A stretch of DNA of 64,000 nucleotides, from the NCBI GenBank assembly GCA_020722815.1, contig DYKB01000005.1, positions 102,490-166,489 of the forward strand, given 5' to 3'. The position numbers and the translations under genes were made by a program. The notes below the pieces were generated by a model. It saw nothing but the letters and a program-made list of their open reading frames with translations. It made no database searches and was not told the DNA's origin. Within the stretch, counting starts at the first letter, position 1. Every line of letters starts with the position of its first letter. Source of the DNA: Caldithrix sp. (GTDB lineage Bacteria; Zhuqueibacterota; Zhuqueibacteria; Thermofontimicrobiales; Sulfurfontimicrobiaceae). Of this stretch, positions 50,485 through 61,600 are shown piece by piece.

Positions 50485-51912
50485 TTAAAAATTAAAAACT
50501 TCTGCCCCCTCCAGCAAATGAATCCCCGCCTGATTTTGCTTTTTTATCAAAACCGATTTTTCTCTTTTTGAATTTTGAAAAGTACGAAATTTGACTCTTT
50601 CATTATTTTTTGGATCGAATGAGTTCCCATTTTTTATTGTTTTAAATGTTAAAAATTTCTTCGCTAAAGGATGAGAAGCGATTTCAACTAAAGTATAAAG
50701 CGCCTCGATGGTCGATTCTGCACCGGCATTAAAATTTACAGTTGTTGAATCATTAATTCCATCAAAACAGCGGCCTGAAGTAGAATTGTACATGGTGATT
50801 TTGGCGACGTTATTCCCTAAAAGCCAGGAAGCTGCCAGTCCAGCCTGTTTTGCGTATTGCTCATCACCAGTGGCCTGATAAAGTTTCAAAATACCTAAGG
50901 ACATACATCGAATATCGTAAGCAATTTGAGGAAATTCTTTTTCGGCAAAAGTATCTGAAAGTGCCCATGAATTTTTAAATCCATCGATTAATAAAATGGG
51001 ATAATAGTTATCCGCCTCTTTTTGTGCGGCCTCAATATAGTCCTTCCGATCGAATATTATTCCAACTTCAGCCAGTGCCTGCGTTTGCGAATTTCCCCAA
51101 GCATGCCAGATATCCTCCCAGGAGAGAAAAGCACCGGTATAACGGCTTCCTAATGGCTGTTGCATGGATAAAATGCCTTCAACAAACTTCATGGCATCAG
51201 CTGATAGAACAGCAGAAGTATCAACTTTTAGATATTCAGCGACGCCTAACATGAATTCAGCCGTTGCGTCAGCACCGGTTTCATTGATTAGCCAACACGG
51301 GTAATTACGGCCATTTATGCGCTTGAATTTTTTATAGTTTTTGAGGCGTGATTCAACCGGGATTTGACATTTCAAAAAAGCAGTTTTAAGATCCAACGCA
51401 AATTCAGAATCGATTTTATGAAAAATCTTGTAGCCAGTACCCAGCGCCCAATAGCCTCTGGCCGCCCAAAAATTAAATGACTTTTGACTTGTTTGTCCGG
51501 TTTTATTAATTTTTAAATTGTTATCAATAAAGTTATAAAATTCACCATCTTCAGCCTGCATAAACAGAATAAAATTTAGCAAACGTTTGGCCGGTGCCAG
51601 CACTGTACTATCGCTGGATATTTCAAAATATCGTAAATAGACCACAGCCGCCCGAGCCACATCATCCACACAGGCGATTCCCTCTTCATTTGCATCCATA
51701 CGATGATAATCGGGATATTCTGAATAAATATGAACGATATCGCAGGTTTTACCATTTAAATGCACCGTTTCGGTCAAATGCTGCAAATGAGCAAAATTAA
51801 TGATTTTGCTATCATCCGGTTTCCGGATTACCTGCTGGCAATTGATAAAAGCGCAATAAATGAAAAACGATAATGATATGATTCGTTGAAAAAAGTTCAA
51901 TAGAATCCTCAC
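50485..51912 (-). CDS. Secreted (alpha/alpha)6-barrel glycan-active protein
   Basis: HLQHLTETVHLNGKTCDIVHIYSEYPDYHRMDANEEGIACVDDVARAAVVYLRYFE; helical-toroid pattern; CQ at mature N-terminus suggests lipoprotein. Confidence 0.55.
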   Translation of the reverse strand: MRILLNFFQRIISLSFFIYCAFINCQQVIRKPDDSKIINFAHLQHLTETVHLNGKTCDIVHIYSEYPDYHRMDANEEGIACVDDVARAAVVYLRYFEISSDSTVLAPAKRLLNFILFMQAEDGEFYNFIDNNLKINKTGQTSQKSFNFWAARGYWALGTGYKIFHKIDSEFALDLKTAFLKCQIPVESRLKNYKKFKRINGRNYPCWLINETGADATAEFMLGVAEYLKVDTSAVLSADAMKFVEGILSMQQPLGSRYTGAFLSWEDIWHAWGNSQTQALAEVGIIFDRKDYIEAAQKEADNYYPILLIDGFKNSWALSDTFAEKEFPQIAYDIRCMSLGILKLYQATGDEQYAKQAGLAASWLLGNNVAKITMYNSTSGRCFDGINDSTTVNFNAGAESTIEALYTLVEIASHPLAKKFLTFKTIKNGNSFDPKNNERVKFRTFQNSKREKSVLIKKQNQAGIHLLEGAEVFNF

Positions 51913-51955
51913 CTCAACTTATTGAGATTGTTATAAGTTAAATAGAGTCTGTCCG

Positions 51956-52091
51956 AAAATACCAAGACCTGTCATTGCGAGGCGTTTTTTGCCGAATCCT
52001 GTTTTTTAGGCTCGCAATCCCGTCGTTAAACAGCGGAGATTGCTTCGTCGCACAAAACGCTCCTCGCAATGACAGTTCCGGATGTGTTTTT
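51956..52091. mobile_element. MITE-like element (copy 2)
   Basis: GTCTGTCCGAAAATACCAAGACCTGTCATTGCGAGGCG...CTCCTCGCAATGACAGTTCCGGATGTGTTTTTGGACAGAC. Confidence 0.65.
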
Positions 52092-52110
52092 GGACAGACA
52101 CTAAATAATT

Positions 52111-52280
52111 TGTCTGGTAAAACCGTTCATAGGGGTGATAAAACAAAAGCTTCTGTCATGCCCGTCCGTTAGCTAACAGATTACCGGGCATCCATTTATC
52201 TGAAAAGGTGTGGATTCCCGCCCAAAACAGGCGGGAATGACAGATTCGATGCATACGGTGAACGGTTACTTTATCAGACA
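52111..52280. repeat. Second MITE-like family: ends TGTCTGGTAAAACCGTTCA / TGAACGGTTACTTTATCAGACA with internal GGATTCCCGCC...GGCGGGAATGACA palindrome
   Basis: Inverted ends at 52111-52129 and 52259-52280. Confidence 0.6.
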
Positions 52281-52447
52281 GGATTACAGGATTTAACAGG
52301 ATTGTTTCAAAAAAGCAACTCACAACCTTTTCCAAACTGTCAATTCTGCAAACTTTAACTTGAATCCAGTAAATCCTGGAGATCATGTTAATCCTGTCAA
52401 AAAAACTTCATCCGGAAGACAATCGAATTTGACCTGATGCATGATGT

Positions 52448-53257
52448 TTATCCCTTCAAACCCGTATTGGCCATACTTTCGATAAAATAGCGTTGGAAAA
52501 TAATATAAGAGACCACAATGGGTAGCGCCAGCAGTGTGGCTGCCGCCAATTGCGTCCCTAATTGCCCCTCCGCTTTGCCACCCGTCGCAAAAATGGCCAC
52601 CATTTGCGGCATGGTCATCAATTCCCATTTTCGAATGACAATCATTGGCCAAAGAACTTCGTTCCAGTTGGTCATGAATGTCACAATCCCGACCGTGATA
52701 ATCGCGGGAATTGACAACGGCCAGAAAATTCCAAATAAAATCCGAAATTCGGAGCAGCCATCAATCCGGGCGGCATCGATCAGATCGCCTGGCACACTTT
52801 TGAAATATTGTCGAAACAGAATGATAGCGAAAGAATTGATAAAATATGGCACAATCAGCGCCAGATACGAATCCGTCCACCCGAATTTGACCATGAGAAT
52901 ATAGGTCGGAATCAATGTAATTTGAAACGGCAGCACCATTGTGAAAAGCAAAATCATGAAAATCGTATCTCGCCCGCGAAATTGCAGCCTTGACAGGGCG
53001 AAACCAATCATCGAACAGAATACGAGCACGCCCGCGGTCACCGAACAGGAAACAATGAGGCTGTTTACCAATGCGCGCAAAATTGGAATTTTCTCAAAAA
53101 CATTGAAATAACTTTTGAGCGAAACAGTTGACGGAATTGGATTGAATTCACCAATTTCGGCTTCCGGGCGCAATGTCGCCGAGATCATCCAGATAAATGG
53201 ATAGATAAAAATGATAGTCCAAAAAATCAGCATCGCATATAAAATCAATTTTTTCAT
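52448..53257 (-). CDS. Carbohydrate ABC transporter permease (MalG-type)
   Basis: VSLKSYFNVFEKIPILRALVNSLIVS; EAA-loop-like DLIDAARIDGCSEFRILFGIFWPLSIPAIITVGI. Confidence 0.93.
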   Translation of the reverse strand: MKKLILYAMLIFWTIIFIYPFIWMISATLRPEAEIGEFNPIPSTVSLKSYFNVFEKIPILRALVNSLIVSCSVTAGVLVFCSMIGFALSRLQFRGRDTIFMILLFTMVLPFQITLIPTYILMVKFGWTDSYLALIVPYFINSFAIILFRQYFKSVPGDLIDAARIDGCSEFRILFGIFWPLSIPAIITVGIVTFMTNWNEVLWPMIVIRKWELMTMPQMVAIFATGGKAEGQLGTQLAAATLLALPIVVSYIIFQRYFIESMANTGLKG

Positions 53258-54111
53258 ACTTCTCTCTCGACAAATCGTCTTTGAATAAGCAAAACGAGCA
53301 GGACAATCGCTGCAAACACAAAACCGAGCGTTGCGGCATAGCCCATGTGATAAAAATAGAAGCCTTGCTGATAAATATACAGAATCGCCGACAGGGTACT
53401 ATCCAGCGGCCCGCCCCCGGTCATAATATATGGTTCAATAAATAATGAAAAGCCACCAATAGTCGACAGGATGACCACCATAAACATCGTGGGATTAATC
53501 ATCGGCAAGGTGATATGCCAGAAGCACTGCCAATGGGTAGCACCTTCCATTTCAGCAGCTTCATACAGATATTTCGGAACCGTCTGTAAGCCGACTAAAA
53601 ACAAGACAATATAAAGTCCCACATTTTTCCAGGTCGCCATAATCGCAATTGAAATCATTGCCATTTCCGGACGGGTGAGCCAGGGAACCCGCCCCACTCC
53701 AATCGAAGTCAGCAGCTTATTCAGGATACCGGTATCCTGAGCATAGAGACTATCCCAGAGCATGGTGATGACAACGCCTGAAACCACCACCGGGAGAAAA
53801 TAGGCAGCCCGAAAAAAAGAACGAAATTTGATTTTTTGATTCAGGAATTCAGCCAAAAACAGGGCAACCGTAATTTGCAGCGGAATATGAACCAATAAAA
53901 AAGTGATGGTATTAATCAGCGAATAAAAAAATAATTTATCCTGAAATATTTTTTCAAAATTGGTGAGTCCAATCCATTGCATCGGACTGATAATATTCCA
54001 CTTATGAAAGATTAAGACAAATGAAAAAGCTACCGGGAATAATATAAAAACCAATAGATGAATCAAATAAGGCAGTACAAAGAGATAGCCGATGTTATTT
54101 CTGTTCTTCAT
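53254..54111 (-). CDS. Carbohydrate ABC transporter permease (MalF-type)
   Basis: FVLPYLIHLLVFILFPVAFSFVLIFHKWN; YLYEAAEMEGATHWQCFWHITLPMINPTMFM. Confidence 0.93.
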   Translation of the reverse strand: MKNRNNIGYLFVLPYLIHLLVFILFPVAFSFVLIFHKWNIISPMQWIGLTNFEKIFQDKLFFYSLINTITFLLVHIPLQITVALFLAEFLNQKIKFRSFFRAAYFLPVVVSGVVITMLWDSLYAQDTGILNKLLTSIGVGRVPWLTRPEMAMISIAIMATWKNVGLYIVLFLVGLQTVPKYLYEAAEMEGATHWQCFWHITLPMINPTMFMVVILSTIGGFSLFIEPYIMTGGGPLDSTLSAILYIYQQGFYFYHMGYAATLGFVFAAIVLLVLLIQRRFVEREV

Positions 54112-54364
54112 AAGTAATTTAGAATTATGAATGATGAATTTTGAATTATAACCTAAAATTTTAAAATGGAAATTGAATCAATGAAGGCCCCCCTCCTGCC
54201 TCCCCCAAATTCCCAAAAACGGAATTTGGAGGAGAGGAATCCTGGTTCTCTCCCTCATTTTCGCTTTTTGAAAATGGGGAGGCAGGAGGGGGTCAATAGC
54301 TCACCGAAAACGACTGCATCAGAGAAAAAACGCTTCATTTTAGTATTTCAGTTATAAAAATTTC

Positions 54365-54455
54365 GTATCCCTTCAATAAAGGATGGTAAAATCTACTCTT
54401 TCAAAGGTTTAAAACCTTTGAAAGGGTATACGACCATGTTTTATTGAGTGGATAC
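54365..54455. repeat. Inverted-repeat element GTATCCCTTCAATAAA ... TTTTATTGAGTGGATAC with central perfect palindrome
   Basis: Ends at 54365-54380 and 54439-54455; core CTTTCAAAGGTTTAAAACCTTTGAAAG at 54398-54424. Confidence 0.75.
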
Positions 54456-54468
54456 AAAATTTCCGTTA

Positions 54469-55758
54469 CTATTTTAATATATGTCTGGCCCGTGCGGCTG
54501 CATCTTTCACCGCATCGCGCGGATTTTTGACACCATACACCACACACGCCTCATATTCGCGGGAAATGGCATCAAAAATTTCTTTCAACACGGGCGAACT
54601 GTCCGCTCCCCGGACATATTGCGCCTGTCTCGCAAAAATCTGCATTTTCGGATTTTGTTGAAAATAGTTATCATAAAGCGAATCCTGCAGAATATTTTTC
54701 CTTAACGGCAATTGACTTGAAATTTCCAGTAATCTTAAATCATTCCGGCGATTAATCATAAATTTGACAAATTTCCAGGCTGCACCAGGATGTTTGGAGG
54801 TACTGAAAATCACTATGTTTTTAAAATCACCATAGGTATATCGCGGCCCGTTGTAATCGTCCGGTACCGGTAAGGCGGCAAAATCATACTCGAATCCTGC
54901 CGGTTTATATTTTTCAGCATGGGTAATTTCCCAGGGGCCGGTAAACCGGGTCGCCACAAATCCACCCAGAAAGACGTCGGAACGGCCCGTTACTTTTTCT
55001 TTCGGAAAATAGCCTTGCTGAAAAATGGTTTGTAAAAATTGAAAAACCTGTTCCGCTGCCTGATTTTCAAAAATCACCTGATTGTTTTTCACCAACGTTT
55101 TTCCACTCGCAGCAGCAATATACAGACTGTAAAAATCAAAGAATCGCTGCCACCAAATCGTTCGGATATCCGCTAATCCCATCCAGTGATCAAAATAACC
55201 ATCGTTATTGGCATCCTGCGTAATTTTTTCCGCCGCCTGCAAATATTCTGAATACGTCAGCGGGAAATGAGCAAATCCGGCGGCAGCCAACATTTTCTTG
55301 TTATAAATAATCATAATCGGATTGGTTTTCCAGGGAATTTGGTAAATATGGCCATTGGGTGAACGGGCTTCTTCGAGAATATCCTCCTGAAAACGTGCCC
55401 GCGCCACTGAATCAAAATCAGCGAACGTGTCCAATGACACGAGTGCATCTGCTTCGACATACAGTTCCACGTCACCTGGCCATATATTTGAATATATGTC
55501 CGGCGTGGTTTTACTCACCACGGCTGATAAAATCACTTCCTCACTGGACTGGCTCTCGGGTATGGATTGATGGATTACCTGAATATCGGGATGCGCGGCA
55601 TTCCATTCGGCCACAACAATGCGCGCCAGATTAATTTCGTACTGATTATTGGCGGACCAGTACGTTAATTGTATCTTCTCATCTCCCCCATCGGATTTCT
55701 GGCAATGACAAAAAATGAACAGGAAACATAAAATTAATATTAGCCAGGCTTTCATCAT
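54469..55758 (-). CDS. ABC transporter sugar-binding lipoprotein (MalE-type)
   Basis: MMKAWLILILCFLFIFCHCQKSDGG; IQLTYWSANNQYEINLARIVVAEWNAAHPDIQV; YPEYLQAAEKITQDANNDG-like SBP features. Confidence 0.9.
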   Translation of the reverse strand: MMKAWLILILCFLFIFCHCQKSDGGDEKIQLTYWSANNQYEINLARIVVAEWNAAHPDIQVIHQSIPESQSSEEVILSAVVSKTTPDIYSNIWPGDVELYVEADALVSLDTFADFDSVARARFQEDILEEARSPNGHIYQIPWKTNPIMIIYNKKMLAAAGFAHFPLTYSEYLQAAEKITQDANNDGYFDHWMGLADIRTIWWQRFFDFYSLYIAAASGKTLVKNNQVIFENQAAEQVFQFLQTIFQQGYFPKEKVTGRSDVFLGGFVATRFTGPWEITHAEKYKPAGFEYDFAALPVPDDYNGPRYTYGDFKNIVIFSTSKHPGAAWKFVKFMINRRNDLRLLEISSQLPLRKNILQDSLYDNYFQQNPKMQIFARQAQYVRGADSSPVLKEIFDAISREYEACVVYGVKNPRDAVKDAAARARHILK

Positions 55759-55780
55759 ATTAAAATTGCGCTGTATTGGA

Positions 55781-58348
55781 CTAAAATTGTGCAATGAGTT
55801 CATCTTCCTTCATTTTATGTTGAAATTTAATCATTATTTGAAAAAGTTTTCCAACCTGCCGGATTTCGGGTCGTTCGTTTAATAATTGACCATTCAGCAA
55901 AATCGCTTTCATCGGATTTGGGCTAATAATTTTAATAAACGTTCCGTGTCCTTCAAACGCTTTTAAAATACAGGTCAAATTTTTTCCTTCTTTATTATAG
56001 CGGCATTTTTCAAGGATTGAATTGGCAGCCAGCAAATAAGGATATTCGGGATTACCCAGCTCAAATTGAATTTCTTTCCGTGGCATTTTTTCAAAAGGAA
56101 GAACTGCGGTAAAAACCTGTTTCCCGTCAAAGTTTATTCTTTTTAAAAAATTGCCTTCCCCATTTAATATGACACGAATCAGCTTGCCTTCAATCAAGAG
56201 GTCAAATTTCGCCGATTTCTGTTCCGGAAGGATAAATGGATCAAATGAAATATTCCATTCGTTTTCACGAACTCCCAGCAGTTGATACAGACAATACAGA
56301 TACCAGCCGCCAGCCCATAAAAACTGTGGTTTATCGACAGTTCCATAAATTTTACTATCTTCAGGATTTCCAATTCGACACTCGTACAGGGCTGGTTGGC
56401 CATTGGGACTATTCATAATCCCATCCACCGTCATTATTTTTTTAATAAAATGAAAAGCTGCCCGCTTCTTCCCTGCTGATAGCAAAGCTAACGCGTACCA
56501 GGCATTCCCATGCGGCCAGATACCACCGTTCATATAGTAATATTCTTCGCCGGCTTCATTGCCATTAAATTTATAAAAATCAATCAGTTGATGAAAATCC
56601 ATCGGAAAGGCATTATACATACCAATTTTTTCATCTAACAAAAATTTTTGTGCGGTTTGAAGTTGTGCGGCCTGACGGGCTTCATCGAGCAGATTAAAAT
56701 GATTGGCCAGCAGACTGCCGATATAAAAATGGGAATCTTTCGATCCATCGGCATTGAAATTGATCAGATATTTAAGCGAGTCATCCCACAAGCGCTGATT
56801 TAAATTGAACTGCAATTCATCGGCAAGCTGTTCGAAATTTATTAGTTGATCTGAATTTTCCTCAAGCCGGCATGAAAGGTAAATAAAATCACGCAAAGCA
56901 CGGATGGCCAATAGCGTCATATATGCCCGTGGACCGAAATTTTGCCCGATATCCCACCAGTCCGGTCGACTGGACCAGACGAGGCCGTCATCTTTTTTAT
57001 TTTTTAAAACTTCTGTTATGCTTTTGTTCAATAAAGGATAAAGCTCCTGAATCAGCGCAATATCAGCCGAATGACGCAGATATCGGGCAGAAAGAATCAC
57101 AAACCAGAGATGATTCCAGTTTTCTGGCCGAGGATATTCGGTTACGTACCGGTCATTTTTCCAATACCAGGCGTGAGGTATCAAATTTTCTTCATTTGCA
57201 TGCAGCTTCATAAAATTTAAATCCGCCTGCACCCGCTGAATATCGAAATTGACCGCAGCCAAATCGGTTAAAAGGACATCATGCGTAAAATAAAAATTAT
57301 ACTCGGCCGGACAGGGCATGGGAACGAATTGGCCATCCAGATAATGCTGATTGACTGCCAGAATGGTTTTCGACCAGGTGGTTGAATGATCGAGCCATCG
57401 ATCACCTGTATACAAACCTGTCTGACGCAGGCAATAATTCAGCACCTCCCGTTCGTACTGCTGAACCTCGTCCGGATAATTTGCTTTGAGTTCCTTTACT
57501 TTAATTTTTCCCTCTTCCTGTCGGCAGGCGCCAATAATCTGGACAATTTTCAGCATTTGAGCCGGTAAAAGCTGCTTTCGATAGACAAAACCCGCCACAG
57601 GATTGCCTGGAGCCTGTTGACTGAGTAATTCCGGTGTAAGTCTGCCTTTCATTCGGATCCGTTGATGTTCAAGACTACTGCCAAATTCGGATTTCGGAAT
57701 CGAAGTGGAAAAGTCAACCGGTTTTTCACCGGCATTTGCCACAAAAATCTGGACATTTTGCGTTTCTGGTTCGTCAAAATTAGCATAAATTGTCTGTGTT
57801 AATGAATCGAATTCAGTCCGGGCAAGATTCATCGGATGATAGGAATGGGAGGTTCGCAGCGATAAATCAAGCTGAGTACAAAATTCAAAAATTTGGGTGA
57901 AATCGCGCTGATTGGTCAATTCAAATTCGGCGACCATGGCCGGCTGATTTTTACAAAAATGATAACTGGCTGAAAATGATTTGATTGAATCAATTTGCGA
58001 AAATTTGACGGAAAATGGCGTCAATATAAAAGGCATGGGTTCAGGTTGCAGCCAGGTGCGGGGCTGATCACCTATTTTAAAGCCAATTGCCAGAATCCGA
58101 AATTGCGCCCGCTTCCAGTAATCCATGCTGACATCGATGCTATTCGCCACCGGGTAGAAAAAGCTGATGCGATTCAGCAGCGGCGAGCTGTGATGCATTT
58201 CGATTCCGACGTATGGTCCCCCAATCTCGATCTGGGCTGATCGACCCGAAAAATGAATAGCCAAATCTGGCTCTTCTTTTAAAGATCGGGATGTGCAAGA
58301 AACGATTAAAACAAAGATGAGCGATATATTTTGTATACGTCTAAACAT
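55781..58348 (-). CDS. Lipoprotein glycoside hydrolase/phosphorylase-like (alpha/alpha)6 protein (GH94/GH63-like fold)
   Basis: Lipobox IVSCTSR; helical-toroid region YYYMNGGIWPHGNAWYALALLSAGKKRAAFHFIKKIM; C-terminal GH94-like sandwich. Family call tentative. Confidence 0.55.
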   Translation of the reverse strand: MFRRIQNISLIFVLIVSCTSRSLKEEPDLAIHFSGRSAQIEIGGPYVGIEMHHSSPLLNRISFFYPVANSIDVSMDYWKRAQFRILAIGFKIGDQPRTWLQPEPMPFILTPFSVKFSQIDSIKSFSASYHFCKNQPAMVAEFELTNQRDFTQIFEFCTQLDLSLRTSHSYHPMNLARTEFDSLTQTIYANFDEPETQNVQIFVANAGEKPVDFSTSIPKSEFGSSLEHQRIRMKGRLTPELLSQQAPGNPVAGFVYRKQLLPAQMLKIVQIIGACRQEEGKIKVKELKANYPDEVQQYEREVLNYCLRQTGLYTGDRWLDHSTTWSKTILAVNQHYLDGQFVPMPCPAEYNFYFTHDVLLTDLAAVNFDIQRVQADLNFMKLHANEENLIPHAWYWKNDRYVTEYPRPENWNHLWFVILSARYLRHSADIALIQELYPLLNKSITEVLKNKKDDGLVWSSRPDWWDIGQNFGPRAYMTLLAIRALRDFIYLSCRLEENSDQLINFEQLADELQFNLNQRLWDDSLKYLINFNADGSKDSHFYIGSLLANHFNLLDEARQAAQLQTAQKFLLDEKIGMYNAFPMDFHQLIDFYKFNGNEAGEEYYYMNGGIWPHGNAWYALALLSAGKKRAAFHFIKKIMTVDGIMNSPNGQPALYECRIGNPEDSKIYGTVDKPQFLWAGGWYLYCLYQLLGVRENEWNISFDPFILPEQKSAKFDLLIEGKLIRVILNGEGNFLKRINFDGKQVFTAVLPFEKMPRKEIQFELGNPEYPYLLAANSILEKCRYNKEGKNLTCILKAFEGHGTFIKIISPNPMKAILLNGQLLNERPEIRQVGKLFQIMIKFQHKMKEDELIAQF

Positions 58349-58451
58349 TATAATCTATTTAGAAAGGGTGTAAAAAAAATATATGACAGGATGAACCGGA
58401 TTTACAGGATTTTGGTACGTATTCATCCAATATTTATTTAAAAAAAATCCT

Positions 58452-58603
58452 GTCATTTTGAGGAGCTTTTCCTTTAACAAAAGCTCAGGACAGATTTTGC
58501 GACGAAGCAATCTCGGTTGTTTAATTTGAGGTGATTGCGAGCCTAAAAAACAGGATTCCGCAAAAAGCGCCTCAAAATGACAAATTTCAGTATTTTCGGA
58601 CAT
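58452..58603. mobile_element. MITE-like element (copy 3, inverted, degenerate)
   Basis: Reverse complement TGTCCGAAAATACTGAAATTTGTCATTTTGAGGCGCTTTTTGCGGAATCCTGTTTTTTAGGCTCGCAATCACC...GAGATTGCTTCGTCGC matches copies 1 and 2. Confidence 0.6.
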
Positions 58604-58656
58604 AAACTATAACCTAATCCTGTAAATCCTGTCCAAAAACAACTCTATTAAAAAAA

Positions 58657-61600
58657 TCATTTCAAAAAAATCAGCTTCCGCTTCTGCTGAAAATTTTCCG
58701 CCTGCATTTCATAAATATAAATGCCACTGGCGACTGAAACACCTAGGTTATTTTCGGCATTCCAGTTTACCGTATGAAATCCCGCTGGCTGGTTTTGATT
58801 GAGCAATAAACGCACTTCCTGTCCCAGCAAGTCATAAATTTTGATTTTGACAGGTGAACTGTTCTTCAATTGGTATCGAATGGTCGTCTGGCTGTTAAAA
58901 GGATTCGGGAAATTTTGTAAGAGCGCAAAGTTTTCCGGCAGAAGATTTCCCGTTGTTTCAATTCCGGTCAGGGATTTATAAAGCGATCTAATTTCATCTG
59001 CTGGAAGCGCCTGATTATAAATTCGAATATCATCTAGCACACCTTTAAAATTATGGGCGTTGTTATTCGGCAGCACCTGACCAAGGGTTAAATCGATGGG
59101 AGTTTGTAATATTTGCCCGGAAAAGGTAGTCGAGGCATTTAATTCACCATTCAGGTAAATTTCAAATTTTTTGCCATCGTACACCGTAGTCACATAATAA
59201 AAAACATTTTTGAGTAAAGCGGCTTTGGTGTCCAGGTCTTTTACACCATCGGTGGATTTAACAGTCCAGCGGAGCATATTGGTACCAGGCGTAATGGATA
59301 TTTTCCAGCGATTTTCCCAATTGCCGTGAGAAATTGGATAAGCTTCCCTGTCGAAATATTCATCCAGACGCATCCAGAAGCTCACCGTAATGGCCTCCTG
59401 AAAATTAAGGCTGGGATGATCCAGCACCTTTATATAATCGTCCAGACCATCGAAATAGTACGCGCCATCCGGTTTTCCCAGAGGATCTGGAACCAGCACT
59501 GGCCCAAAAGGTGTGCCGTTATTCCCAAATCCACTTATATCAAACGAATTGCCATCACAAGGGAGATGCAGGACCAGTTTTCCCACCACGATTCCCACAC
59601 TGTCCACAGTGCTGGCACCCCGGCGGTCGACGACCTGACAGCTTACATAATAGACGCCATTTGCAGCAGGCGCGGTCCAGAAGGCCTGCGCTTTATTCGT
59701 TGTTAATTCACCATCTATAGCCTTCCACTTATATTTTAAGGTATCCAGATCCGGATCGCGTGCAAAACAGGTCAAAGTTACCATTTCGCCGAAATCCACC
59801 GGATTGGGAACGGCATTTATCTTTTCAATGACAGGGGATCGATTATCGATGACTTTCAGCACGACCTGCGCCGTATCGGAAGCGCCTGCGCCATCCCTGA
59901 CGATACATTGGATTGGATATATGCCGGCAATAGCAGGTGCTTTCCAGGAAACCTGTTTCCCGGTTCCGGTAATTGTCCCTTCCACAACCTTCCAGGTATA
60001 TTCCAGCGCGGGATTATCCCGATCTTCGGCTGCACAATAAAGCATAACCTGACTTTCAATCATGATTTCCAGCGGCGAAGCTGCCAGACTTTTAATTCGC
60101 GGCGGATAGTTTTCGGGAATATCGCCGGAATGATAGTCGGCGATAATCCCGTTCACCAGTATCCATTCGCCCTCGTAAGCAATCTGTCCCCCGGTCGGCA
60201 GCAAAACCAGCAAAACCGCTGAATTCGATGGAATCGAAAAAGTAGCAGTTCCATTGGCACCTTGCGCCAAAAACTGATTGGTGATAGCATCATATAAATC
60301 ACACGCCGCTCCCCCAACCTGAATTTCGACAAATTTTGCTTCATCATACGGATTAAAATAGAGGTAAGTCGGAAAAGCTTCATTTCCAAAATAGTCCGTT
60401 TTCAACACATCCAGTTGCAAAATTTCCGGAACATTGGTGGTGTCGATGATGCCGCCCAGAATACCCACATGAGAGGAACCATAGAGCGAAAGATTGGTCG
60501 GCCCCCAGTTGTTGCGCATGAAATCACCAGTCGCGTACGGACTAACGCCGGTGTGCAGCGCATATTGTCGGAGGGCTTCGTAGGCGATGTATGCGTGGGG
60601 ATCGTACTGTTTTGCCCAGTCTTCATTATCCTGTCGATCATCGGGCAGATATTTTGAATAAAAGAGCCGGGAGGCATTCGCCAGATTGAGCATCCATTTG
60701 CCAATCGCACGGGCAAAACGTTCATCATAGCGCACCATGGGCACCAGCGCACCGGCCTGCTCAAAGCCGTTCATGGCAAACGCATAGCCGGCAAATTTGG
60801 CTTCGCCTATCAGGCCGGCACAATCGTAATCACCCCATTTCCCGAGGGTGGCCCCCCAATTTCGCACATTTCCATCCGTGGTGAAACACCAGTCGAGCAT
60901 TTTTTGAATATTATAATTCGTACCCAGTTCGGCATTCATCCGGGCAGCAACATAGACGCCATAGGGCAATTGCAGTTCATAAAATGGATTGGAATCAAAA
61001 TTATTTAAAAACTCCAGACACCATTCTGCACCGATTCGATATTCAGGATTACCTGTTTTTAGATAAGCATTATAAAGCAGCCAGCCAATAGCCCCCGCTG
61101 CTTCCGGCTCTTTGACTCCCTCGCTTAGCGGCTTCATGGTGGAAAGGCTCCAGGCGCGATAGTTCATATTGGGCGCTTTCCAGGGAGTGGTACTCGCCCC
61201 CATGCGTTTGACAGCCTCCAGCCAGCGGTCGGCCACCATTTTAAATTGATATTCAAAATCGCCGGTATTGGGATAGAGGTCATATAATTGATAAAAAAAG
61301 ACATTCGGCATGGTGTCGTACCACCAGTCACTTCCGCTTCGGGCAGTGGGATTGTTTAAATATACATTTTCTTCCGGCCTTTTATTAAAAAATTCTTCAG
61401 ACATCAGCACCCAATTCTGACCATTCTGATTACGCTTATCAACGCCCGCCAGAGATGCGCTGATTACCGCCGGCAACACATTTATCCCCTCGGCTGACGA
61501 TGGATAAGGCGTACCCACAATTGTATGCAGCCCAAATCGGGGGTGATTTGGATAATTCAAGCCGTTATTATCAGTCCAGACGAGGGGAAGATACTGGCCC

